A DNA stretch of 33,610 bases from an uncultured Chitinophagaceae bacterium (GTDB lineage: Bacteria; Bacteroidota; Bacteroidia; Chitinophagales; Chitinophagaceae). The stretch spans positions 1-33,610 of the forward strand of contig CALKVC010000080.1 in the NCBI GenBank assembly GCA_937996595.1. The letters run 5' to 3'. Position numbers and translations under genes: made by a program. Of this stretch, positions 1 through 7,910 are shown piece after piece. A model generated the notes under the pieces. It saw nothing but the letters and a program-made list of their open reading frames with translations, made no database searches and was not told where the DNA came from. Every line of letters begins with the position of its first letter. Positions within the stretch are counted from its first letter, which is position 1.

Positions 1-48
1 TCTACACAGGCGAAGACACTCTTTCCCTACACGACGCTCTTCCGATCT
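1..48 (+). other. Illumina P5/TruSeq adapter contamination
   Basis: Bases 16-48 match the 33-base Illumina TruSeq read 1 primer site, which ends in GCTCTTCCGATCT. Bases 1-7 (TCTACAC) are the end of the P5 flow-cell oligo. Bases 8-15 (AGGCGAAG) sit exactly where an i5 index belongs and match the TruSeq HT index I recall as D505. This is untrimmed library sequence at a contig end and should be removed before annotation. Confidence 0.98.
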
Positions 49-645
49 GTCCGTTAACAGGAAAAGGTCGGCAATGGCACTCTTTTCCTCTTTGCTTAAA
101 CCGAGCGTTATGATGTTTTTACCTTTATCAAGATGATCTTTGCACCTGGTAAGGATATCAAGTTCAGCCTTTGCTTTGGCATCTGTTTTTGCTATTTTTT
201 CTGTTCGTTGCATTTTCTTTTCCACGCTCTCCAGGTCTTTCAGCTGCAATTCGGTTTCAATGATCTCTTTATCGGAAACCGGGTTGATGGCGCCTTCATC
301 CCTTAGTATGTTATCATCTTCAAAACACCTGATTACATGGATGATAGCATCTACTTCGCGTATATTGGCCAGGAATTTATTGCCGAGCCCTTCACCTTTA
401 CTGGCGCCCCTAACAAGCCCTGCTATGTCAACGATTTCAATTTGGGTAGGAACAGTACGGTTAGGTTTAACCAGCTCTTCCAGTTTGGTAAGCCGTGGGT
501 CTGGTACATTAACCAATCCTACATTGGGTTCAATGGTACAAAACCTGTAATTGCTTGCCTGTGCTTTTGCACTGTTGCTTACTGCATTAAAAAGGGTGGA
601 TTTGCCAACATTCGGTAACCCTACGATGCCTGCTTGTAACGCCAT
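49..645 (-). CDS. ychF: Ribosome-binding ATPase YchF, C-terminal part missing
   Basis: This encodes the first 199 residues of YchF/OLA1, an Obg-family P-loop protein that prefers ATP and associates with ribosomes. The ATG is at 645-643. The reading frame is open all the way to the adapter junction at base 49. Visible motifs are the P-loop GLPNVGKS (residues 9-16), CTIEPNVG in switch I, DIAGLVRGASKGEGLGN in the G3/switch II region, and IREVDAIIHVIRCFEDDNI. The family is normally about 360-370 aa, so the nucleotide-specificity motif, part of the coiled coil and the TGS domain are missing. The loss coincides with adapter sequence, so it reflects the contig end and not a pseudogene. A 15-bp tandem repeat lies 46 bases upstream of the start. 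Confidence 0.95.
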
Positions 646-690
646 TTTTCTATTTGATTTTTACGAAATAATTTATTTAATAAGCATTTC

Positions 691-750
691 AACCCTTAAA
701 CGTTCAACCCTTAAACGTTCAACCCTTAAACGTTCAACCCTTAAACGTTC
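691..750. repeat. Four perfect 15-bp tandem repeats
   Basis: The unit AACCCTTAAACGTTC occurs four times without a mismatch, at 691-705, 706-720, 721-735 and 736-750. It lies between the divergent ychF (minus) and SpmA-SpmB-like (plus) genes. Each unit contains the palindrome AACGTT. On the ychF strand each unit provides a TTG trinucleotide that could serve as a -33 element. Short ORFs read through it give only a repeated STLKR peptide and are not credible genes. Confidence 0.95.
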
Positions 751-900
751 CCATTTTCGAGGTGCAAAGGTAAGGTTTGAGGAGAAATATTGGAATTCAT
801 TATAAAACTGTAATTTCAAAACTTAAATCAATGGTTGTGTGCCCATAGAAAATTGATCGGCAACACGTAAAATTGATGGAAACATTTAAACATTTTCTGC

Positions 901-2310
901 ATGGCTTTAAGTAGAATCTGGTCTGCTTTTATAATAATTGCTATACTGGTTGGCTCATACAAATTATTTCTGCGTAATGATAACAAAGGTATTTTCAGTG
1001 CCATGGTTACGGGGAAAACGGGTGATACCATCAGGATCAGGAGTACGGATACCTCGCTTATACAAAAGGATATTCTGCGTAGCCTTGATACAAACAAGCT
1101 GTTTAGCTCAGGCAATGAAAAGATGGTCAGGTATGCTGATGGCAGCATTACGGTATTCAGGTTACAGAATTCAGATGGTGTAATTGAAACCTGTAAAACG
1201 GCCGTTAACTTATGCATCGGCCTCATTGGTATTATGGCATTGTTCATGGGATTCATGAGTATTGCTGAAAAAGCCGGTGGCATCAGGTTCCTGTCGAGGA
1301 TCATAGGCCCGTTTTTTTCCAGGATATTTCCTGACATACCCAAAGGCCATCCATCCATGGGGCATATGATGATGAATTTTTCTGCCAACCTGCTGGGGCT
1401 TGATAATGCAGCTACACCATTTGGTATAAAAGCGATGGAAAGCCTTCAGGAAATTAATCCTGATAAAGCCAGGGCATCCAATGCCCAGATCATGTTCCTT
1501 TGCCTGCATGCATCCGGGCTAACGCTTATACCGGTAAGCATCATCGCATTAAGGGCATCAACGAAGGCAGCCAACCCGATGGATATTTTTGTACCATGCA
1601 TGATTGCCACATTTGTAGCCACCATGGCAGCCATGCTCATCGTGTCCTTCAAACAGAAGATCAATATCATTCAGCCGGTAATTCTGGGATGGATTATCGG
1701 CATTTCTGCTATCATTGCCCTCCTGATCATGTATATCACAAAACTGGGCCAGGATGAGGTGCAGTCATTTTCAGGGTCACTCAGCAACGGGCTTATCCTG
1801 CTTATTTTCCTGCTGATCATTGCTGGGGCCATCTACAAAAAAACAGCCATATTTGATGCATTTATAGATGGGGCAAAAGGTGGATTTGAAACGGCTGTAA
1901 GGATCATTCCATACCTGGTAGGCATGCTGGTTGCCATCAGCCTGCTGCGCACCAGCGGAACATTTGATGTGCTGATAGATGGTATGAAAGCCATGTTTGC
2001 AGCCATAGGAACCGATACAAGGTTTGTTGATGGCCTGCCTACGGCACTGATAAAGCCATTTAGCGGTGGTGGTGCCCGGGGTATGATGGTTGATACAATG
2101 AAGACTTACGGGGCCGACTCATTTGCAGGCCGCCTGTCATGCATCCTGCAGGGTTCTTCCGACACCACCTTTTATGTGATTGCTGTATATTTCGGGGCAG
2201 TATCGGTTAAGAATACACGATATGCAGTTGGTGCCATGCTGCTGGCCGATCTGGTAGGCATTATCACATCCATCTTACTGGCTTACCTGTTTTTCGGTTC
2301 TTCGGTATGA
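901..2310 (+). CDS. SpmA-SpmB-like fused nucleoside-recognition (Gate) membrane protein
   Basis: A 469-aa polytopic membrane protein in which homologues of Bacillus spore maturation proteins SpmA and SpmB are joined in one chain. The SpmA half carries GLDNAATPFGIKAME (about residues 166-180). The SpmB half carries PFSGGGARGMM (about 387-396) and QGSSDTTFYV (about 417-426). Hydrophobic segments fall near residues 5-20, 100-122, 195-220, 230-250, 258-280, 297-312, 335-350 and 440-465. A polar loop at about 25-95, probably extracytoplasmic, follows the first helix. Gate-domain proteins are thought to be transporters, but the substrate here is unknown. The ATG at 901 is the only reasonable start. 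TAAAATTG at 868-875 matches the -7 consensus in 7 of 8 positions if N is ignored. The stop lies 7 bases from the convergent next gene. Confidence 0.88.
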   Translation: MALSRIWSAFIIIAILVGSYKLFLRNDNKGIFSAMVTGKTGDTIRIRSTDTSLIQKDILRSLDTNKLFSSGNEKMVRYADGSITVFRLQNSDGVIETCKTAVNLCIGLIGIMALFMGFMSIAEKAGGIRFLSRIIGPFFSRIFPDIPKGHPSMGHMMMNFSANLLGLDNAATPFGIKAMESLQEINPDKARASNAQIMFLCLHASGLTLIPVSIIALRASTKAANPMDIFVPCMIATFVATMAAMLIVSFKQKINIIQPVILGWIIGISAIIALLIMYITKLGQDEVQSFSGSLSNGLILLIFLLIIAGAIYKKTAIFDAFIDGAKGGFETAVRIIPYLVGMLVAISLLRTSGTFDVLIDGMKAMFAAIGTDTRFVDGLPTALIKPFSGGGARGMMVDTMKTYGADSFAGRLSCILQGSSDTTFYVIAVYFGAVSVKNTRYAVGAMLLADLVGIITSILLAYLFFGSSV

Positions 2311-2317
2311 TGGTTTT

Positions 2318-3559
2318 TTATTTTCCGTTTGTTGAATCCGCTTCGTCTTCGCTAACAAGTATAAATGAAGGATTAAAGATTCCTGCCAGGTTTTTCGCTT
2401 TGTAAATGCATCTGCAAAAACGGTTACCGATGGCTATTATGGTTACATCTTCTTCTAAAAGCCTTATAAAACTGGCATTGTTGCCATGCCACCAACCGTT
2501 ATGGTAGATGATCTTTTTCCCATCCGGATATAAATTCATACGCCAACCCAATCCGTAATTCCTGATGCCGGGTTTTTCATTACTGTAAGGCGTATATGCG
2601 AGGTCAAGTGTGCCCGGCTTGAAAACCAGTCCGCTGCGCAGCGCCCTGTCCCAAATCAACAGGTCATGGGTGGTTGTGTAGATGTTCTTATCGCCATACA
2701 CAAGATCTAAATGATTAAGAGGAATGGCATTTCCCCGCCAGTCGTAACTCGGATTAACCCTTCCACTGTCAGCAGCTGAAAAAACGAAACTGTCTTTCAT
2801 CCGGAGGGGGCCAAAAAAGACCTTATGCAGGTACTGCGAATATGACAGCCCGGTAATTTTTTCAATTAACAGGGCCAATAACACATAATTAGTATTGCAG
2901 TAACTGAAATGCTTACCCGGAGTTGCGATATTCTTTAAGGCAGATTTATGAGCTACCATATAATCAAACACATCGCGGTTATACATGAATTTTTTCTTGT
3001 CCCATCCCAGTTCATCCATGAAATAAAGATAATTGGGTAAACCGCTTCTATGATTGAGCAGGTCTCTCACCGTAACACCCGGATAATTGAATCCGGGAAG
3101 CTGTTTGATAAGTTCATCATCCAGTGTAAGCGAATCTTCTTCTACCAGTTTAAGTACGGCCATTGCCGTGAAAGTTTTTGAAACGGATGCTATATGAGTA
3201 GGGGTAATGGCTGTAATACTGTCTGCCTGGCCAATATGGCCTGTGCCATTGTATCTTTCAAATATCACCTGCCCGTTTTTGGCAACCAGTATCCCTCCGT
3301 TGAAATTGGATGGTTTGATGGTTGAATCGTACCATTTTTCACAGGCATGCCTGTAAGCAATCAATTCCTGTTCACTTAACGGTGTTGAAGGAGGGAGTTT
3401 ATAAAATACCAGGCTATCGGCATCTGCCTTTTTTTCTGTATCTGAACGGAGGCTGCATGATGAGAAAAGTATACACAGCAAGAGGATACACCAGATACCT
3501 GGCAGGCTGTTTAATGGCAGATGGCGGGCTGTATTCAGGCTGATAATCGGTTTTATCAT
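2318..3559 (-). CDS. Serine hydrolase, class C beta-lactamase/PBP-like lipoprotein
   Basis: A 413-aa protein of the beta-lactamase-related (Pfam PF00144) family. The N-terminus has a hydrophobic stretch ending in a lipobox-like LFSSC with Cys35, so it is probably lipid-anchored and faces the periplasm or outer membrane. The catalytic set is present: S125-V-S-K128 (SxxK, nucleophile and base), Y220-C-N222 (YxN), and H353-N-G355 in place of KTG, the form common in D-aminopeptidase/esterase-type members. Likely activities are peptidase or esterase action on peptidoglycan peptides or small amides. A role in beta-lactam resistance cannot be inferred. It is divergent from serA with only about 50 bases between the starts, and convergent with the SpmA-SpmB-like gene. 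Confidence 0.85.
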   Translation of the reverse strand: MIKPIISLNTARHLPLNSLPGIWCILLLCILFSSCSLRSDTEKKADADSLVFYKLPPSTPLSEQELIAYRHACEKWYDSTIKPSNFNGGILVAKNGQVIFERYNGTGHIGQADSITAITPTHIASVSKTFTAMAVLKLVEEDSLTLDDELIKQLPGFNYPGVTVRDLLNHRSGLPNYLYFMDELGWDKKKFMYNRDVFDYMVAHKSALKNIATPGKHFSYCNTNYVLLALLIEKITGLSYSQYLHKVFFGPLRMKDSFVFSAADSGRVNPSYDWRGNAIPLNHLDLVYGDKNIYTTTHDLLIWDRALRSGLVFKPGTLDLAYTPYSNEKPGIRNYGLGWRMNLYPDGKKIIYHNGWWHGNNASFIRLLEEDVTIIAIGNRFCRCIYKAKNLAGIFNPSFILVSEDEADSTNGK

Positions 3560-3581
3560 AAAAATTTAATTCCTTATAGGA

Positions 3582-3589
3582 TATATTTG
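3582..3589 (+). promoter_or_regulatory. Bacteroidota -7 promoter element ahead of serA
   Basis: TATATTTG is a perfect match to TAnnTTTG. Transcription would start about 6 bases downstream, near 3595, which leaves a leader of about 18 bases to the ATG at 3613. I see no convincing TTG at -33. The GTG at 3589 overlaps this element and so cannot be the start of a transcript made from it. Confidence 0.6.
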
Positions 3590-3612
3590 TGCAAAATAAC
3601 TTTATAATCGAT

Positions 3613-4851
3613 ATGCCTGAAAAAAATAATACCAGTTATCCGAAAGAAAAGATCAATATACTTTTTTTGGAAAACATCAGCGATGTGGCTGTAAAGCAGT
3701 TTTCCAAAGCTGGATATACCAATGTAAAGAAGATAAATGCCGCAATAAACGAGAACGACCTGGTGAAAGAGATAAGAAATATCCACCTGCTTGGTATACG
3801 AAGCAAGACACAGGTTACAAAGAAAGTGCTGATGGCTGCAGATAAGTTGCAGGCTATCGGTTGCTTCTGTATTGGTGTAAACCAGGTAGACCTGGTAGCA
3901 GCTACCAAAAGGGGCGTAGCGGTATTCAATGCACCGTACAGCAATACGCGGAGTGTGGCAGAATTGGTGATTGGTGCTTCAATCATGCTGGTAAGAAAAG
4001 TACTGGATAAGAACAAAGCGGCTCATGAAGGGAAATGGATGAAAGATGCCAGCGGGAGCCACGAATTACGCGGTAAAACGATGGGCATTATCGGATATGG
4101 TAATATCGGCAGCCAGGTGAGTGTTCTTGCAGAAGCCCTGGGCATGAAGGTGTTGTTTTATGATGCAGAAACAAAACTGCCGCTGGGAAATGCATCTGAC
4201 AGCAAATCATTAAAGGAATTATTGCAGCTAAGCGATATCGTTACCCTGCATGTTCCCGAACTGGACAGCACCCGGAACCTGATCAATAAGAATAATATCC
4301 GCTATTTCAAACATGGCGCCATGCTCATCAACTATGCCCGCGGCGAAGTTGTTGACCTGAATGCATTGCGTAAGGCATTGCTGTCTGGTGATATTGGTGG
4401 TGCCGCCATTGACGTTTTCCCGGTTGAACCGGAAAAAAACGGTGATATTTTTTCTACTGTTCTGCAGGGGTTACCCAATGTGCTGCTTACCCCGCATATC
4501 GGTGGCAGTACCCAGGAAGCACAGAATAATATAGGCTTAGATGTTAGTGTGAAGTTGTTTAATTACCTGGAAAAAGGCACCAGTACCGGCTCGCACTCCA
4601 TTCCGGCACTTGCGCTGCCCCCACAGGAAGGCGCTCACCGCATTTTGCACATTCACAACAACGTGCCGGGTGTTTTAAGCCAGATAAATACCACGTTGAG
4701 CAGGAATAAGATAAATATAGTGGCTCAATACCTTAAAACCAATGATAATATCGGGTATGTGGTGCTAGATATTGACAAGAACCTGAGCAGGCACGCCCTG
4801 GAATTGCTTAAAAAAGTGGATGAAACCATCAAAGTGAGGATGCTTTATTAA
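3613..4851 (+). CDS. serA: D-3-phosphoglycerate dehydrogenase
   Basis: SerA oxidises 3-phosphoglycerate to 3-phosphohydroxypyruvate with NAD+, the first step of serine synthesis in the cytosol. With the ATG at 3613 the protein is 412 aa, the length of the E. coli-type enzyme with one C-terminal ACT domain. It shows the Rossmann motif GYGNIGSQ (about 161-168), the catalytic Arg in NYARGEVVD (about 243), Glu in FPVEPEKNG (about 272) and His in LTPHIGGSTQEAQ (about 295). The ACT domain covers roughly 340-412 (HIHNNVPGVLSQINTTLS) and in this family often binds serine for feedback inhibition. A GTG at 3589 would add 8 residues but lies inside the -7 promoter element, so I prefer the ATG. Confidence 0.93.
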   Translation: MPEKNNTSYPKEKINILFLENISDVAVKQFSKAGYTNVKKINAAINENDLVKEIRNIHLLGIRSKTQVTKKVLMAADKLQAIGCFCIGVNQVDLVAATKRGVAVFNAPYSNTRSVAELVIGASIMLVRKVLDKNKAAHEGKWMKDASGSHELRGKTMGIIGYGNIGSQVSVLAEALGMKVLFYDAETKLPLGNASDSKSLKELLQLSDIVTLHVPELDSTRNLINKNNIRYFKHGAMLINYARGEVVDLNALRKALLSGDIGGAAIDVFPVEPEKNGDIFSTVLQGLPNVLLTPHIGGSTQEAQNNIGLDVSVKLFNYLEKGTSTGSHSIPALALPPQEGAHRILHIHNNVPGVLSQINTTLSRNKINIVAQYLKTNDNIGYVVLDIDKNLSRHALELLKKVDETIKVRMLY

Positions 4852-4927
4852 ACCCGCAAGTTATTTCCGGTGTTCCTGTAGATTTGTTAAATAATTACAA
4901 TAATTTCAAAATTTACTGAAAATAATG

Positions 4928-4935
4928 TAATTTTG
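4928..4935 (+). promoter_or_regulatory. Bacteroidota -7 promoter element ahead of ndh
   Basis: TAATTTTG matches TAnnTTTG. It predicts transcription from about 4941 and a 12-base leader to the ATG at 4953. No TTG is found at the expected -33 spacing. Confidence 0.55.
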
Positions 4936-4952
4936 ACAGCAAAAGCAATTAT

Positions 4953-6230
4953 ATGAACATAATCATCATTGGTGCAGGTTTTGGCGGGTTACGGCTTGCA
5001 CGTAAACTAAGCAACAAGAAAGGGTTCAACATACTGATTATTGATAAGTGTAATTATCACCAGTTTCAGCCTTTGTTTTACCAGGTAGCTACTTCAGGGC
5101 TGGATGCCAGCAATATATCTTTTCCGCTCCGTAAGGTTTTTCATAACAGCAAAAATATCCGGTACCGGATGGCTGAAGTAACCGCTATACACACCGATAG
5201 CCGGGTTGTATCCACCAGCATCGGCGAATTTCCATACGATACGCTGGTAATAGCAACCGGTGCGGGAACTAATTTTTTTGGAAATGCAGGTATGGAAGCA
5301 AATGCGTTCCCTATGAAAAGTACAGCGGAAGCGTTGCAACTGAGGCATCGTTTCCTGCATAATTTTGAAGATGCCGTTCATGTTTCGGATAAGGTTGAAC
5401 AGCAACGGTTACTGAATGTGGTGGTGGTTGGCGGAGGGCCCACCGGGGTTGAACTGAGCGGCGCCATAGTCGATATGAAAAGAGACGTTCTGCCAAAGGA
5501 TTACCCGGAATTAGATTTCGGAAAGATGAATATCTATTTGCTGGAAGGAACGGGGAAAATACTGGGTAATATGAGTGAACAAAGCAGCCTTTCTTCCAGG
5601 CGATACCTGGAACGTTTAGGCGTTACCGTTTTAACCAATACATTTCTTTCTGGATATGATGGTAAGACTGCCTTGCTGCAGGATGGTAAAACAATTGAGA
5701 CATCTTTGGTTATCTGGGCAGCAGGAATTAAAGGAAATATCCCTGCCGGTATTTCGGGGGAACTCATAGCAAAGGGAAACAGGATAAAGACAGACCGGTA
5801 CTGCCGGGTGCAGGGGTATGAACATATTTACGCAATCGGCGATGTTGCCTGTATGGAAGATCCGGCCTGGCCTGCCGGGCATCCGCAAGTGGCACCTGTT
5901 GCCATCCAGCAGGCAGATTTGCTGGTCAGGAATTTTTTATCCGGCATGGATGGTAAAGAAAAAAAGATGCTTGCATTTTCATACAAAGACAAAGGTTCCA
6001 TGGCAACGGTAGGAAGAAACCTGGCAGTGGTGGATGTACCAAAACCAAGAATTCACCTGGGTGGCTTTTTCGCATGGCTGGTATGGATGTCGCTACACCT
6101 GATGCTTATCCTAGGTGTTAAGAACAGGTTTTTTGTATTTATCAACTGGGTATATAATTACTTTACCAGGGACCAGAACCTTCGGTTGATCTTTAAAGAA
6201 TTTTACCGGCAGCCGGTATCAGCAAAATAG
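4953..6230 (+). CDS. ndh: Type II NADH:quinone oxidoreductase (NDH-2)
   Basis: A 425-aa FAD-dependent pyridine nucleotide-disulfide oxidoreductase of the NDH-2 class, which passes electrons from NADH to the quinone pool without pumping protons. The FAD Rossmann motif GAGFGG is at 7-12, the NADH-binding motif VVGGGPTGVE at about 158-167, the FAD-closing YAIGDVACM at about 293-301, and the quinone/FAD-site APVAIQQA near 318-325. The C-terminal segment (about 370-410, FFAWLVWMSLHLMLILGV) is hydrophobic and fits the membrane-anchoring tail of this family. It has its own -7 element and is likely monocistronic, because the next gene is convergent. Confidence 0.9.
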   Translation: MNIIIIGAGFGGLRLARKLSNKKGFNILIIDKCNYHQFQPLFYQVATSGLDASNISFPLRKVFHNSKNIRYRMAEVTAIHTDSRVVSTSIGEFPYDTLVIATGAGTNFFGNAGMEANAFPMKSTAEALQLRHRFLHNFEDAVHVSDKVEQQRLLNVVVVGGGPTGVELSGAIVDMKRDVLPKDYPELDFGKMNIYLLEGTGKILGNMSEQSSLSSRRYLERLGVTVLTNTFLSGYDGKTALLQDGKTIETSLVIWAAGIKGNIPAGISGELIAKGNRIKTDRYCRVQGYEHIYAIGDVACMEDPAWPAGHPQVAPVAIQQADLLVRNFLSGMDGKEKKMLAFSYKDKGSMATVGRNLAVVDVPKPRIHLGGFFAWLVWMSLHLMLILGVKNRFFVFINWVYNYFTRDQNLRLIFKEFYRQPVSAK

Positions 6231-6281
6231 CAGCCTGCATGTTTATAGGCAATAAATTTGCCGTTGACGCAGGTTAGCTTG

Positions 6282-6791
6282 TCAGGAGTTTTTTAAAACC
6301 TTACGGGCGCAACTTTTAAATCCGGCAGTCTGGCCGTTAACCTGTGCTTCAACTAACAATTTCATTTCAGGAATAATTTCGGGGTAAAAGACTGAAAGGT
6401 TTTTCAGCACCACTAAACTATGTACTTTAACTGCAACGGCTTCAGCAGGGGATTCAAGAAACCTGAAACAGGTATCCATGACGGTTCCCCTGTATTTTTC
6501 CGGTATTTCTGTATAAGTGATACATCTGATACTGTTCCGTTTTATGGCATTGTGCAAATTGGGTTTCTGCAGGTATTTTAAAAGGCTTTTCCAGTGTTTA
6601 CTGATTAGTTGCGGATGACTTGAAACGGCATATCCAAGCGGCCAGGATGCCCTTTGTGTTTCTTTGTCATTACCGTGTAGGAATAGTTTGAAAAGCTGGT
6701 CAAACCTGTCCTGGTTATCACCAATCCAATCTACAATCCGGTTGCATTGGTTTTTGGAATGCTCCTTCAATATTTCTTCTGCGAGTATCAA
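6282..6791 (-). CDS. Uncharacterised alpha-helical (HEAT-like) protein
   Basis: A 169-aa soluble protein without a signal peptide or catalytic motif that I recognise. It is predicted to be almost all helical. Successive blocks of about 35-40 residues (RASWPLGYAVSSHPQLI, AIKRNSIRCITYTEIP, AVAVKVHSLVVLKNLSVFYPEI) each contain a helix-turn-helix hydrophobic pattern typical of HEAT or Armadillo repeats. Such folds usually bind proteins or nucleic acid. It starts 30 bases after the phosphatase-like gene and is probably the last gene of that minus-strand cluster, but nothing in the sequence links it to their function. Confidence 0.75.
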   Translation of the reverse strand: MILAEEILKEHSKNQCNRIVDWIGDNQDRFDQLFKLFLHGNDKETQRASWPLGYAVSSHPQLISKHWKSLLKYLQKPNLHNAIKRNSIRCITYTEIPEKYRGTVMDTCFRFLESPAEAVAVKVHSLVVLKNLSVFYPEIIPEMKLLVEAQVNGQTAGFKSCARKVLKNS

Positions 6792-6821
6792 AATGTCTGT
6801 TTACGGATACAGGTTTGAAAA

Positions 6822-7904
6822 TTATTCTGCATTCAGGTTTATTTTATCACCTGTTATGTGGTTGCCAATGAATTCTTTACTGATCAGGTTTGCAATTGTT
6901 TGTGCAAACTGCTTCTGGTAGAATTGCTGCTCTTTTTTTACTTCTCCTTTCCGTTTTATACCGGGCCCCATCACAGCAAACCAGATTTGGCCCGCACCTT
7001 TAATCTTGCTATTGTGGCTTGTCCATTCTTCTTTTATTTCATCGCCCCTGCCATGATCGGTTGTTATAAACAATACGGTCTTATTCTTGTAGAAAGGCGT
7101 TGACTGAATATAATTCCAGATGTCATTAATCCATTTATCTACCATATGAGCCGCATCCAGGTAATCTTTGTAATGCCCGCTATGTGCCCATTCATCTGTT
7201 TCGCCATATCCGATGAATAACATCTTTGGTTTCCTGGTTTCCAGGTAATGCATGGCGGCATAATGCGTAAACACATCCAGGCATTCTGCTTCACCAAAGG
7301 GTTTATAGGAATCGCTATTCAGCTTATTGATTGTCTGTTCAACCAGGCCGGGCTTTTCTCCGCCTGTTTTGTCAAAGGAAGAATATACTGGAAAACCGCT
7401 TCTTTCCTCATTCAAAATCCTGTCAAACGCATCCCAGGCCCCGAATGCGGCAACTTTATTGCGATAGCCGGGTTGCTGATTGATGAATTCCAGCAGGTTT
7501 ATATTCGGGTTTGGCGGATAAGCGTTACTGTTAATCAGTGTATCCGGGTAACCGGTGAATAGTTCGTTGTATCCCGGGTATGAAAACCAGTATGGGTTAG
7601 CGTTATCAGCCATGTTACGGTAATGCCTGTTGCCATAAAGCTGGCCTTGTTGTTCAATAGTACTCCAAAAGAAGGGCATCAGTTTTTTCCGGCTGATTGT
7701 TTCATCTGTATCCCAGTATTTCTTATAGAGGTACAGGCTGTCGTCCTGGTTGAATTTCCTGTTATTGGCCAGGGCGCTATCCATGCCTTTGAACACTTCC
7801 TGCCACCGGAGCCCGTCTGTGGTGATGATGATGATGTTTTCCGCTTTTTGTGAAAAACCCGTGAAGGAAAACAATATAAGCCAGGTGAGCATATATAATT
7901 TCAT
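6822..7904 (-). CDS. Secreted alkaline-phosphatase-superfamily metalloenzyme
   Basis: A 360-aa protein with a Sec signal peptide (about residues 1-18, ending TGFSQ), so probably periplasmic. It has the two-metal site of the alkaline phosphatase/phosphodiesterase superfamily: D30 in ITTDG, a probable nucleophile S108 in FSYPGYNE (aligned with the Thr of TFPNH in nucleotide pyrophosphatases), D237 and H241 in GETDEWAHSGHY, D283-H284 in TTDHGRG, and H297 in TSHNSKIKG. The family includes phosphodiesterases, phosphatases and sulfatases, and the substrate cannot be read from the sequence. It starts 6 bases after cutC ends, so it is co-transcribed with cutC and the glycosylasparaginase and may remove phosphate-type substituents from a shared substrate (inference). 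Confidence 0.85.
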   Translation of the reverse strand: MKLYMLTWLILFSFTGFSQKAENIIIITTDGLRWQEVFKGMDSALANNRKFNQDDSLYLYKKYWDTDETISRKKLMPFFWSTIEQQGQLYGNRHYRNMADNANPYWFSYPGYNELFTGYPDTLINSNAYPPNPNINLLEFINQQPGYRNKVAAFGAWDAFDRILNEERSGFPVYSSFDKTGGEKPGLVEQTINKLNSDSYKPFGEAECLDVFTHYAAMHYLETRKPKMLFIGYGETDEWAHSGHYKDYLDAAHMVDKWINDIWNYIQSTPFYKNKTVLFITTDHGRGDEIKEEWTSHNSKIKGAGQIWFAVMGPGIKRKGEVKKEQQFYQKQFAQTIANLISKEFIGNHITGDKINLNAE

Positions 7905-7910
7905 AACCTT

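Noticed and set aside
140..618. Plus-strand ORFs of 136 and 93 codons
   Set aside because: They are antisense shadows of ychF, whose protein is unmistakable on the minus strand.
551..805. 84-codon ORF with four STLKR repeats across the 15-bp tandem repeat
   Set aside because: It is open only because the 15-bp unit is a multiple of three; it overlaps ychF antisense and has no start context or plausible protein features.
851..875. Repeated AAAATTGAT ahead of the SpmA-SpmB-like gene
   Set aside because: Two short AT-rich copies 19 bases apart are expected by chance in such a leader; only the weak -7-like match is mentioned.
2318..3559. Acquired beta-lactamase resistance gene
   Set aside because: HNG in place of KTG, a lipoprotein signal and a chromosomal housekeeping context fit a general serine hydrolase; resistance is not supported.
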